Below are positions 16,676 through 24,603 of a DNA stretch of 64,000 bases, piece after piece. Below the pieces are notes generated by a model, which saw only the letters and a program-made list of their open reading frames with translations, was not told the origin of the DNA and made no database searches. Position 1 is the first letter of the stretch. Each line of letters begins with the position of its first letter. Source of the DNA: Anaerolineaceae bacterium (GTDB lineage: Bacteria; Chloroflexota; Anaerolineae; Anaerolineales; Anaerolineaceae); contig JAENZD010000001.1 in NCBI GenBank assembly GCA_016841445.1, positions 558,001-622,000 on the forward strand, written 5' to 3'. The translations under genes and the position numbers were made by a program.

Positions 16676-17131
16676 ATGTCTGAATCATTTGAGCCGAAAA
16701 TCGTAGGATTTTTATGTAACTGGTGCAGCTATGCCGGAGCAGACCTGGCTGGAACAAGCCGGATGTCCTATCCGCAGAATGTTCGGATCATTCGTGTCCC
16801 CTGCTCTGGAAGAGTCGACCCCTTATTCGTTGTGAAAACCCTGATAGATGGTGCGGATGGGGTGATGGTGTTAGGCTGCCATCCGGGAGATTGCCACTAC
16901 CAGCAGGGGAATTACATTGCGCAGCGACGTTATTCAATCATGCACCGCTTGCTTGAATTCTCTGGACTTGAGACAGACCGGTTGTTTGTGGATTGGGTAT
17001 CCGCCTCGGAAGGTAAGAAATTCTCAGAGGTCGTTACGTCGTTTACGGAAAAGGTGAGGAACATTGGGCCTAATCCATTGAGAAAGAAGGCGGAAAGTGG
17101 GATCGATGTGCTTGAGGAGGTGAGTTCATGA
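16676..17131 (+). CDS. MvhD/FlxD-like 2Fe-2S electron-transfer subunit
   Basis: A 151-residue MvhD-family protein that connects HdrA with an electron-supplying module. The signature FLCNWCSYAGADLAG is near the N-terminus, with further cysteines in VPCSGRVDP and VLGCHPGDCHYQQGNY. I use the ATG at 16676 because AAGGA stands 8 bp upstream and the family begins about there; a frame opens at 16637, overlapping hdrA. All motif cysteines are Cys codons, unlike some methanogen homologues that use Sec. The stop overlaps the next ATG by 4 bp, a sign of translational coupling. Confidence 0.93.
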   Translation: MSESFEPKIVGFLCNWCSYAGADLAGTSRMSYPQNVRIIRVPCSGRVDPLFVVKTLIDGADGVMVLGCHPGDCHYQQGNYIAQRRYSIMHRLLEFSGLETDRLFVDWVSASEGKKFSEVVTSFTEKVRNIGPNPLRKKAESGIDVLEEVSS

Positions 17132-17994
17132 CCTTTATTGAGGATCAAATCAGGCAAACCGCCAGGAAATATCTGGAGAATGACGAGGTTTCCTGTGTGA
17201 TTGGCTATGAGCGGGATACTCGCGGCAGATCCCGACCTGTTTTCATTGAATCAGTGGATCAGGTTGATCGTCTCGTCTGGGGGCCGGACTGCAATTTAAA
17301 TCTGGCTTCTTACCTGCATGAGCGCAAGCACTCCCCGGGTAAGGACCAGCCTATCCCCAAAACTGCGGTTGTTTTGCGGCCTTGTGACACCCGCGCTATC
17401 AATTTGTTGATCAATGAGCAGCAAGTCGCCCGCGAGAATGTCCGGATTATTGGGGTAACCTGCGAGGGCAGCGAGATCAACGGCAGTCTGCGAGTAGATT
17501 GTGAGTTTTGCCAGGAGCGTGTTCCCCCATTGTACGATGATCTCATATTGACAGAGCTCCCCGTTGAGGTCCCGGAATCGGCCGACCCTTATGCTGATAT
17601 TAATGAGATGGACCAGTGGACACCAGAAGAACGTTTGGCCTTTTGGACCTCGGAGTTTGACCGCTGCATTCGCTGCTATGCCTGCCGGCAGGCTTGCCCA
17701 GGCTGTTATTGCTTTGAGTGTGTCGCCGAAAAACTCGATCCCCATTGGGTCTCGATTGCGCTGGAAGTTCCGGAAAAGATGTTCTTCCATGTCATGCGGG
17801 CTTACCACCTGGCAGGACGATGCGTGGGCTGTGGAGCTTGCGAGGCGGTTTGCCCGATGGATATTCCGCTGGGCAAGCTAAACCGGAAGGTCGCAAAAGA
17901 GATATTGGAGTTGTTTGATTACCGTACTGGCGACAGTATTGAAACGCACCCCCCGCTGGTTTGCTTTAATCCAAATGAACGCTTGAATTTATAA
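17128..17994 (+). CDS. 4Fe-4S subunit of Flx/Hdr-type complex
   Basis: A 288-residue Fe-S protein with an N-terminal domain holding RPCDTRAINLL and a cysteine-rich C-terminal half with two ferredoxin motifs, CIRCYACRQACPGCYCFEC and CVGCGACEAVCPMDIPLG. This architecture occurs in subunits accompanying HdrA and MvhD in FlxABCD-HdrABC clusters of anaerobes, where a pyridine-nucleotide oxidase feeds electrons to HdrA. It overlaps mvhD by 4 bp and precedes the related 18006 gene by 11 bp. It shares the RPCD motif with that neighbour, so the two probably arose by duplication and form a wire between the NAD(P) unit and HdrA. Which is FlxB and which FlxC cannot be settled here. Confidence 0.85.
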   Translation: MTFIEDQIRQTARKYLENDEVSCVIGYERDTRGRSRPVFIESVDQVDRLVWGPDCNLNLASYLHERKHSPGKDQPIPKTAVVLRPCDTRAINLLINEQQVARENVRIIGVTCEGSEINGSLRVDCEFCQERVPPLYDDLILTELPVEVPESADPYADINEMDQWTPEERLAFWTSEFDRCIRCYACRQACPGCYCFECVAEKLDPHWVSIALEVPEKMFFHVMRAYHLAGRCVGCGACEAVCPMDIPLGKLNRKVAKEILELFDYRTGDSIETHPPLVCFNPNERLNL

Positions 17995-18005
17995 GGATCA
18001 CCTCC

Positions 18006-19016
18006 ATGAAAGTGATATCACAGGAACAACTTAACCTTTGGCTGGCTGATTTACTGAAACAAACAGTAGTTGTTGCCCCCATTGAGAAACACGGGAAAAT
18101 TCAATATCAAGAGATTAATAGTATTTCTCAGATTGTTTGGGATTTTACTCGCCCGGAGCTGCCGCCAAGGAATTGGGTCATTCCCATGACAGAACCAATC
18201 CTGTTTATTGAACAAGGTCCAACGACGGTCTTGAAACAGCCGGATCTCCCACATGAAAAGATCCTGTTTGGTCTGCGTCCGTGTGATTCAAGAAGTTTTA
18301 AAGTATTAGATGCCCTGTTCTGGGATAAAGAACCGGCTGACCCGCAGTATGCCCGGCATCGCCAGGCGCTGACCCTGATCGGGTTGGCCTGCCCTGAAAT
18401 GTGGGATTCCTGTTTTTGCACGGTTGTCGGCGGTGCACCGGACGATACTGAGGGCTTGGATATCCTGCTGACCCGGATCGATGATGGGTTTGCTGTGCAG
18501 GCCATTACAGAAAAAGGGCAGGCATTGGTTTCCGGCCTCGATCTTCTGCAATGGAGCGGTGTTCCAGCTGACCCCTCTGAAGCCCGGGGTCTGCCAAAAT
18601 TGCATGAAAGCGCTGAATGGGCAGCAGTCTTCAAGGACGTTTTCTGGAAAGAGTTAAGCCACGCCTGTTTGAGCTGCCGGGTGTGTTCATTCGTTTGCCC
18701 AACCTGCCGTTGTTATGATGTCAGGGACGAGGTGATCGCGATTTGTCCCAACGGCAAGGTCTATGAGCGGCTGCGTGCTTGGGATACCTGCACATCGATG
18801 GGCTACCGGCGCATCGCAGGTGGGCATAATCCAAGGGAAACGCAAGTCAAACGGTTGAAGAATAGGTTTTACTGCAAATTCATGTATTATCCGGAAGATT
18901 TTGGAGTTCTGGGCTGTGTTGGCTGCGGCCGGTGTATTGATGCCTGCCCTGCAGGGATTGATATCCTTGAAGTTGTTGAAAAAGTGGACTTAAAGTTGGC
19001 GCAGGCACAAATATAA
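18006..19016 (+). CDS. AsrA/sulfhydrogenase-beta-like 4Fe-4S subunit
   Basis: A 336-residue protein of the Fer4_22 type found as AsrA of anaerobic sulfite reductase, the beta subunit of sulfhydrogenase and a Flx subunit. It has GLRPCDSRSFKVLDALFW in the N-terminal domain and, in the C-terminal third, CLSCRVCSFVCPTCRCYDV and CVGCGRCIDACPAGIDI for two 4Fe-4S clusters. With the following FAD/NAD subunit it makes the same pair as AsrA-AsrB or HydB-HydG, which carry electrons between NAD(P)H and a partner. No sulfite reductase AsrC or hydrogenase subunit is present; the partner here is the Hdr-like complex. Confidence 0.88.
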   Translation: MKVISQEQLNLWLADLLKQTVVVAPIEKHGKIQYQEINSISQIVWDFTRPELPPRNWVIPMTEPILFIEQGPTTVLKQPDLPHEKILFGLRPCDSRSFKVLDALFWDKEPADPQYARHRQALTLIGLACPEMWDSCFCTVVGGAPDDTEGLDILLTRIDDGFAVQAITEKGQALVSGLDLLQWSGVPADPSEARGLPKLHESAEWAAVFKDVFWKELSHACLSCRVCSFVCPTCRCYDVRDEVIAICPNGKVYERLRAWDTCTSMGYRRIAGGHNPRETQVKRLKNRFYCKFMYYPEDFGVLGCVGCGRCIDACPAGIDILEVVEKVDLKLAQAQI

Positions 19017-19063
19017 GGTGGATTTCATCATGTTGATGCAGTATTTTTTACGAAGGGTCACTT

Positions 19064-19906
19064 ATGCTTGATACCAATTCAATTCTTACAACCCCAGGCC
19101 TGGCTACGATCAAAGGCATGAAGGACCTGGCAGACAATATCAAACTTGTGCAGGTCAGGTTTGATGATCCGGATGCCAGGAAAAACTTCAGCTATGCCCC
19201 CGGGCAGTTTGCAGAAGTCTCTGTTTTTGGTGTGGGGGAGTCACCTTTTGGTTTGGCTTCCAGCTCTGAAAGGGGAGACATCGTCGAGTTCGCTGTCAAC
19301 CGGGTAGGCACACTGACGGAAGCTCTCTTCCGCCTGGATGTGGGCGATCAGATCGGTTTGCGCGGGCCGTTAGGTAATGGCTTCCCGATGGACCGGTTCA
19401 AAGGCAAGAATATCGTTATCCTGGGCGGCGGGATTGGCGGCGCACCGTTACGCCCCATCATCCAGACCATCCTTGACCACCGTGGGGATTATGGAAAGCT
19501 GACCATCTTGTGGGCTGCGAGAAGTCCGGATCTGCTGGTGTTTACCGATGAATATGACTTGTGGCAGCAAGCGCCAGATGTTGAAATGTTCCTGACGGTG
19601 GATAAAGCTCCTGCAGGTTGGCCGCATGAAGAGGGTTTGATCACGACACTGCTCGAAAAGATCAACCCTTCAACAGATAACACCATTACAATCACCTGCG
19701 GACCACCGATCATGATCAAATTTGCGATGATGACCTTGGAAAAATTGGGTTTTCAACCTGACCAGAACTGGGTCACCCTGGAAGCAAAAATGAAATGCGG
19801 TATCGGGAAGTGCGGCCGCTGCAATATGGGCGGTGTGTATATCTGTACCGAGGGTCCGGTGTTTTGTTTTTCTGAAGTCAGACAATTTTTGGAAAGTTTT
19901 GTGTAA
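19064..19906 (+). CDS. FAD/NAD(P)-binding reductase subunit (FlxA/AsrB-like)
   Basis: A 280-residue ferredoxin-reductase-fold subunit. The FAD part holds PGQFAEVSVFGVGESPFGLAS, the NAD(P) part VILGGGIGGAPLRPII and CGPPIMIKFA, and the C-terminus a 2Fe-2S motif KCGIGKCGRCNMGG with a last Cys in YICTEGPV. This layout matches AsrB, sulfhydrogenase gamma and FlxA. It is the likely NAD(P)H entry or exit point of the complex, in addition to the GltD-like module inside HdrA. That gives two potential pyridine-nucleotide sites, which is unusual. It is preceded by a 47-bp gap and followed by the lipoyl protein gene. Confidence 0.9.
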   Translation: MLDTNSILTTPGLATIKGMKDLADNIKLVQVRFDDPDARKNFSYAPGQFAEVSVFGVGESPFGLASSSERGDIVEFAVNRVGTLTEALFRLDVGDQIGLRGPLGNGFPMDRFKGKNIVILGGGIGGAPLRPIIQTILDHRGDYGKLTILWAARSPDLLVFTDEYDLWQQAPDVEMFLTVDKAPAGWPHEEGLITTLLEKINPSTDNTITITCGPPIMIKFAMMTLEKLGFQPDQNWVTLEAKMKCGIGKCGRCNMGGVYICTEGPVFCFSEVRQFLESFV

Positions 19907-19958
19907 TAATTAGTGGTGATTGATACAATCAATAGCCTACCGGAGGAGAGTAGATACC

Positions 19959-20384
19959 ATGACATCAATTTTAGGTTATGAATTCCCAGAAGATTTATTT
20001 TTCACACGAGACCATATTTGGGTCAAAGCTGATGGCGATGACGTCACCATTGGTTTATCAGATTTTGGCCAGGCTATAGCTGGTGATATCTTGTTCATCG
20101 AGATGCCGAATATTGGGCGCGTGATCGCGAAAGATGAGGCTTTCATGTCGATGGAGTCTGGCAAATGGGTTGGGCGGGTTAAAGCCCCCATCAGCGGAAC
20201 TGTTTCTGAGGCGAACGAAGAGCTTGAATGGGAAACAAACCTCGTCAATTCAGACCCTTATGGCGAAGGCTGGCTGGCAAAGATCAAGGCCAGTGACCTT
20301 TCTGAATTAGATACCCTTCTGCGTGCCGATTCTCCTGAATTGGAAGCCTTAATTACAGAAGAAAAAGCTAAATATAACAAATAG
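19959..20384 (+). CDS. GcvH-like lipoate-binding protein (LbpA-type)
   Basis: A 141-residue lipoyl-domain protein. The start at 19959 follows GGAGGAG. The modification site is Lys69 in SMESGKWVGRVKAP, in place of the ESVKAAS loop of glycine-cleavage GcvH, and the C-terminal helix is GcvH-like. No other glycine-cleavage gene (gcvT, gcvP) is nearby. Instead it sits directly after Hdr/Flx genes and before a lipoate ligase, with TusA and DsrE2 in the same operon. This is the context of LbpA, which carries sulfur intermediates on lipoamide in sHdr sulfur oxidation. The divergent lipoyl loop supports an LbpA-type role over glycine cleavage, but phylogeny would be needed to be certain. Confidence 0.88.
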   Translation: MTSILGYEFPEDLFFTRDHIWVKADGDDVTIGLSDFGQAIAGDILFIEMPNIGRVIAKDEAFMSMESGKWVGRVKAPISGTVSEANEELEWETNLVNSDPYGEGWLAKIKASDLSELDTLLRADSPELEALITEEKAKYNK

Positions 20385-20437
20385 TTGAAATACAGCTTTA
20401 TTATCTCGCTTCGCTGTTGCATTCATGAGGAAAATTG

Positions 20438-21478
20438 ATGAGACTTTTTCATTTAAGATCTGTTGATTGGCTCGATTCGCAATTGATCTATCATGCCCAG
20501 GCCCGTTTGGGTATTGAAGGCATTAATATCCTGGCACCGAGTACCCCGTATGTCTGCATTGGCTATCACCAAAACCTGGCACAGGAAGTGGATCTTGAAT
20601 ACTGCAAGGCGCATGATATCCCGGTTTTCCGCAGGGAAGTCGGCGGCGGGGCGGTGTTTTTGGATGGGGACCAGATTTTCTATCAAATTGTGCTGCATAA
20701 AGACAACCCGCTGGTCAGGGGGGATAAAGCTGATCTATACAAACTTTTGCTAGAGCCGGTTGCACAAACCTATGCTGACCTGGGAATCCCATCGCAGTAC
20801 CGGCCGGTAAACGATGTGGTCACCCTCGAGGGGCGCAAGATCTCCGGGACAGGTGCTGCTGAAATCGGTGATTCTATTGTGCTTGTCGGAAATTTGATCG
20901 CAGATTTTGATTATGAAACCATGACACGTGTCCTGCGTATCCCGGATGAGAAGTATCGGGATAAGGTCTTTAAAAGCATGCGGGAGAACCTGACCACGAT
21001 TAAAAGAGAGATTGGGCAAGTTCCCACTTGGGATGCGATGGCCGGGCCATTGATCCGAAATTACGAAAGCATCTTCGGGACGCTGGAAGCAGTTGAGCTG
21101 CCCGATGAGGTCCGCCGTGAAGCTGAGGTACTGAAACCGCAGTTCCTGAGCCAGGACTGGTTGTTCAAGCGGAGAACAGCCGGGAAGCAAGAGGGTATCA
21201 AGATTGCAACAGGGGTTAATGTCATCAACAGGGCTCATAAAGCACCAGGTGGTTTGATCCGCGCGCTATTCGAATTGAAGGATGAAGTTATCTTTCAGGT
21301 TTCACTCTCTGGTGATTATTTTTGTTATCCCCAGGATACCGTTTCACGTTTGGAAGCAGCCCTTGAGGGAAAAGCTGTATCTGACTTGCCTGACCTGATC
21401 GAGGCATTTTATCAGGATGAGGACTTTGAAACCCCGGGTATCTCCCCGCAGGACTGGGTTAAAGTGCTGGTTGGATGA
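20438..21478 (+). CDS. Lipoate-protein ligase
   Basis: A 346-residue LplA-family enzyme that activates lipoate with ATP and attaches it to a lysine. Visible are the RREVGGGAVFLDGDQIFYQ loop that binds lipoyl-AMP, the catalytic-lysine region GRKISGTGAAEIGDSIVLVG and a C-terminal accessory domain, so it is a full-length ligase. ATG 20438 follows TGAGGAAAAT; a TTG three bases earlier is also in frame. Being adjacent to the lipoyl protein gene, it probably serves that protein, like the sLpl(AB) ligases of sHdr loci. LipS1/LipS2 lipoate synthases, which accompany many such ligases, are absent from this window. Confidence 0.9.
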   Translation: MRLFHLRSVDWLDSQLIYHAQARLGIEGINILAPSTPYVCIGYHQNLAQEVDLEYCKAHDIPVFRREVGGGAVFLDGDQIFYQIVLHKDNPLVRGDKADLYKLLLEPVAQTYADLGIPSQYRPVNDVVTLEGRKISGTGAAEIGDSIVLVGNLIADFDYETMTRVLRIPDEKYRDKVFKSMRENLTTIKREIGQVPTWDAMAGPLIRNYESIFGTLEAVELPDEVRREAEVLKPQFLSQDWLFKRRTAGKQEGIKIATGVNVINRAHKAPGGLIRALFELKDEVIFQVSLSGDYFCYPQDTVSRLEAALEGKAVSDLPDLIEAFYQDEDFETPGISPQDWVKVLVG

Positions 21479-21876
21479 TGGTAGCTCACAACGAAATGGT
21501 GGTCCTTTATAAAGATGGTGCTGCGGAGGTAGATGTGGGGGTGCGTACCATCCGGGTTGGACGGCGGGATGCAGACGACAGTGCCAATTTATGCCCGGTT
21601 GAACTGGTGACTTCGGCCCTGGGCACCTGAATTGTCCTGACGATCGCTGCAGTTGCAGAGAACAAGCACATCAAGCTGGAAGATATTAAAGTCAGGGTTT
21701 TGAGAGAGGGGGATGAGGTCGATTTTTCACAAACCCGGTTCGATATGAAAATCGAGCTATCAGGGGATCTTTCAAAACGGGAAAAGATATTACTGTTCAA
21801 TTCAGCCAGGAACTGCGAAGTCCATAAGATGTTGAATGGTGCAATGCTTTTTGATTATCGTTTGGGAGATGAGTAA
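21475..21876 (+). CDS. OsmC-like selenoprotein (TGA = selenocysteine)
   Basis: A 133-codon OsmC/YhfA-type thiol reductase read through one in-frame TGA at 21628-21630 (codon 52). The frame before it ends ELVTSALGT and continues IVLTIAAVAENKHIKLEDI. OsmC proteins have their reactive cysteine exactly there (ALGxC). The second conserved cysteine is intact in FNSARNCEVHKML. The protein is full-length for the family after readthrough, and a hairpin with a GU-containing loop stands 16 bases after the TGA. Selenocysteine is therefore the best reading; a chance nonsense mutation is the alternative. The start overlaps the lplA stop (ATGATG), so it is translationally coupled to the sulfur operon. A peroxide- or persulfide-reducing role is inferred. 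No selA, selB or selC is in the window. Confidence 0.82.
21631..21658 (+). promoter_or_regulatory. Candidate bacterial SECIS hairpin
   Basis: CTGC (21647-21650), loop AGTT, GCAG (21655-21658): a small stem whose loop presents G-U about 22-24 nt after the TGA, the same place as the G and U recognised by SelB in E. coli fdhF. The stem is short (4 bp) and the lower part is poorly paired, so folding should be modelled. Confidence 0.6.
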
Positions 21877-22278
21877 ACGGTTTACTGATAGAAGATTTTA
21901 TTTGTGTAGATTGTGATGGATCTACACCAGATATCACCTTGTCTCCGCCTTATTCCCGGTATAGCTCCCTTGAGCCTTTACCCACCTAAGATCCTGCTCC
22001 GATTCCACCTGCGAGTACTTGTACGGTTGAACATCGATCAACTCGAAGGAGAGGTGGAGTAATTTTTGTACTTAATTAAATCTCGAAATGTTTTCCTCCT
22101 CGCCCTCCAGCGGAGGGAGAGGATTGAGGTGAGGGTGGGGTATTAATTACAAAAGCAACACTCACCACCGGAATTGCCCTGATTTCAAATTATGACCCTA
22201 TCCAGTATAATTCTAATGTAGTCATCTCTCATAAATAGGTTGGATAGCTCAACGATAGATCGATTAAAGGAAAATAAT
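21877..22278 (+). other. Intergenic region with GC-rich hairpin
   Basis: No gene is seen between the OsmC-like gene and the coiled-coil membrane protein. At 22103-22117 the hairpin CCCTCC-agc-GGAGGG is followed by purine-rich GAGGTGAGGGTGGGG. A similar GGTGAGGGTGAAGG string occurs at about 63930, so this may be part of a dispersed element. Confidence 0.45.
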
Positions 22279-22998
22279 ATGGAAAATAAAGACGAAGAAA
22301 TCCAAACAGAACAAAATAATGAACCGGAAGCACCTGAGAAAATGGAAACACCGGAAACGCCGGAAGAAGAACCCACCAAACCTGAAGCGCTTGAAGAAAG
22401 CAAGCCTGACACCGAACCAACCCCGCCGGAAAAGCCTGAGAAGAAGCCCCCCAGCAAGTTTGTACGCTTCCTGATCAAAGTGGGGATCGGTTTGGGGATC
22501 GTGGTAGTGATCTTCTTTGCCGGCTTCCTGACCGACCATTTCACCCGCTACCGGCCCCTTGCCGACACCCTGGACCAGACCCAGGCTGAGTTCGATCAGG
22601 CGAAACAGGATTTAAGCGACCTGCAAGACGAAAATGACGCCCTGACCAGCGCCAATACCACGGCCGAGGAAAAGATCGCCGAACTGGAACAGGAATTGGA
22701 ATCAGCGCAGGCCAACGCCCTGTTCTACCAGGTGCTGGTGGATGCCAATACCGCCCAGCTTGAACTGTTCCTGGAAGATATTGAAAGCGCCCAGGCGGCA
22801 TTGACAGAGACCCAAACCAACCTGGAAGAACTGCTGCCCTTCATTACAGAAGTGGATACCGACTTGGCACGCAGCCTGCCGAACCGCCTTGACCTGATCA
22901 TCTCGGGCCTCGTTCGCGACCCTGAAACCGCCCGGATCGACCTTTCGCTCCTGACCAAAGACCTGCTGGAGCTTGAACCCCTGCTGACCGGGAAATAA
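22279..22998 (+). CDS. Single-pass coiled-coil membrane protein
   Basis: A 239-residue protein starting MENKDEEIQTEQNNEPEAPE behind AAAGGAAAATAAT. The first 70 residues are a cytoplasmic Pro/Glu/Lys-rich disordered tail, then one transmembrane helix (VGIGLGIVVVIFFAGFLTDHF), then about 90 residues of heptad coiled coil (QTQAEFDQAKQDLSDLQDEN onward) and a helical C-terminal domain. A TTG at 22240 would extend the frame but lacks a ribosome site. Family not recognised; a structural or scaffold role at the envelope is possible. A terminator follows. Confidence 0.75.
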   Translation: MENKDEEIQTEQNNEPEAPEKMETPETPEEEPTKPEALEESKPDTEPTPPEKPEKKPPSKFVRFLIKVGIGLGIVVVIFFAGFLTDHFTRYRPLADTLDQTQAEFDQAKQDLSDLQDENDALTSANTTAEEKIAELEQELESAQANALFYQVLVDANTAQLELFLEDIESAQAALTETQTNLEELLPFITEVDTDLARSLPNRLDLIISGLVRDPETARIDLSLLTKDLLELEPLLTGK

Positions 22999-23038
22999 GC
23001 ATACACACTCAACAGCTGAATAACATCTTCAAAGAGTA

Positions 23039-23069
23039 GACACAGTCGATCATCGGCTGTGTCTTTTTT
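23039..23069 (+). terminator. Rho-independent terminator
   Basis: GACACAG..CGAT / ATCG..CTGTGTC stem followed by TTTTTT, 40 bp after the coiled-coil protein gene. Textbook form. Confidence 0.85.
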
Positions 23070-23159
23070 CCATTGCGAACCTGTGACTGCGAAGCGTTCT
23101 GTAAGGACTGCGAAGCGTCCCCGAAGCATAAGCGGAGTGGGAAGCAATCTTTTTTAGTT

Positions 23160-23245
23160 GTAGGGTGGGTTGCGTGTCCTGCCCTGAAGCGTAGCGGAAC
23201 ACCTTTAGGTGTAGGATCGTAGCGGAATGGGTTCAACCCACCATT
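23160..23245. repeat. Partial copy of dispersed GAAGC-AAGCGGAACACC element
   Basis: Contains CCCTGAAGCGTAGCGGAACA followed by CCTTTAGGTGT, closely related to the elements at 60481 and 62400, framed by GGGTGGGTT and AACCCACC that can pair. Probably a REP-like intergenic repeat; the T run after it might also give a terminator. Confidence 0.5.
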
Positions 23246-23337
23246 TTTTATCCTCCCAATCTCGAACCATTCTCTCGGTCAAGACCCCGGGGGATTATAA
23301 TTGATCCTGGATGATAAACCTATCGAGGAGCAAACTC

Positions 23338-24180
23338 ATGAAAGCATTGATTGTTGGCGCAGGACATATGGGGGGCGGCATCGCACAGGTCATGGCGGCC
23401 GCTGGACACCGGACATACCTGAACGATATCAATTTGGCTATCGTGAACCGACGCCTGGACGCGATTGCGGGATGGCTGGCACAAAGCGTGCAAAAAGGAA
23501 AGATCAGCGAGGCGGAAAGAGCGGAAACACTGGCGAACATCATCCCCTCGACTGACTTGGGGGACGCGGAAAACTGCGACATCGTTTTTGAAGCCGTGAT
23601 CGAAAACTTAGAGCTCAAGGCGGAAATCTTCCGAAAGCTGGATGAGGTCACCAAACCCGGCTGCATCCTGGCCAGCAACACCTCCTCGCTTTCCATCACG
23701 CAGCTCGCCGAGCAGACGGAGCGCCCAGGGCAGGTGATCGGCTTGCATTTCATGAACCCTGTCCCGCTCATGAAGCTGGTGGAACTGATTCGCGGGACGG
23801 CTACCACCGATGAGACCTTCACTGCCGTGCAGACCCTGGCCCTCTCCCTTGGCAAAACACCCGTCGAAGTGCGGGACGTCCCGGGCTTTGTGCTGAACCG
23901 GGTGCTGCAGGTCATGATCAACGAGGCGATCTACTGCTACTATGAAGACGTTGCAAGTGCTGAAGGGATTGATACCGTCATGAAGCTGGGGGCTAACCAC
24001 CCCATGGGGCCGCTGGCCCTGGCAGACCTGATCGGGCTGGATACGGTGCTTTATATCCTTGAAGTCATGCATGAAGTCTATGGGGACGAAAAATACCGTC
24101 CTTGCCCGTTATTAAAGGAATACGTGGCAAAGGGCTGGCTGGGTAAGAAGGCCGGCCGCGGGTTTTATGTGTATGAGTGA
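23338..24180 (+). CDS. 3-hydroxyacyl-CoA dehydrogenase (3-hydroxybutyryl-CoA type)
   Basis: A 280-residue NAD-dependent dehydrogenase that interconverts 3-hydroxyacyl-CoA and 3-ketoacyl-CoA. It shows the N-terminal Rossmann loop ALIVGAGHMGGGIAQ, the LASNTSSLSIT and GLHFMNPVPLMKLVE segments with the catalytic His, and the C-terminal helical domain with GANHPMGPLALADLIGLD. Size matches monofunctional Hbd rather than the multienzyme FadB. Start chosen at the ATG behind CGAGGAG. It stands alone, immediately before the AT-rich restriction island. It could serve butyrate metabolism or beta-oxidation. Confidence 0.92.
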   Translation: MKALIVGAGHMGGGIAQVMAAAGHRTYLNDINLAIVNRRLDAIAGWLAQSVQKGKISEAERAETLANIIPSTDLGDAENCDIVFEAVIENLELKAEIFRKLDEVTKPGCILASNTSSLSITQLAEQTERPGQVIGLHFMNPVPLMKLVELIRGTATTDETFTAVQTLALSLGKTPVEVRDVPGFVLNRVLQVMINEAIYCYYEDVASAEGIDTVMKLGANHPMGPLALADLIGLDTVLYILEVMHEVYGDEKYRPCPLLKEYVAKGWLGKKAGRGFYVYE

Positions 24181-24603
24181 GGTTGAGGAGAAGGTAGAAA
24201 GCTTGATTTTGTTTGATTAGTAAAAAGGAGGGGAACTCGCAAATTAAATTAGGTTTTCTTTATGGTGAAAAAGTGTGAAGAAACTAGGAGAAAATTGAAT
24301 TCTATAAGAATCAGCAAAATGTGTAAAAGGAGATTGTAATTTGTAAAATTTTTATGAAATCCAATTTATTGAAAAGATGTTGCACACTTCACTCGATATG
24401 CAAAACTTCAAATGTTTATAAAAAGAATGAATAATAAATTTATTTAGCAATAATCACAAATTTTACATGCTATAATTACGTTTGTAAATGATCTATAATA
24501 ATATTATTATTACAACATAACATATGAAATAAGAGACTAATTATATACGAGTTTATGTAAAAATTATTTGTTAGTGAATTAATAGATAAAGAAATAAACT
24601 AAT
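24181..24603. other. AT-rich left border of the restriction-modification island
   Basis: A 420-bp stretch rich in A and T with a sharp drop in GC after the dehydrogenase stop. No frame, tRNA or clear terminal repeat was seen. Probably acquired DNA holding the promoter of the following genes. Confidence 0.5.

Noticed and set aside
16676-17131. Selenocysteine in MvhD, known from some methanogens
   Set aside because: All motif positions are Cys codons and the frame has no internal TGA.
21475-21876. Reading the TGA in the OsmC-like gene as a simple pseudogene mutation
   Set aside because: The stop replaces precisely the catalytic Cys, the rest of the frame is intact and a GU-loop hairpin follows, which favours selenocysteine, though it is not excluded.
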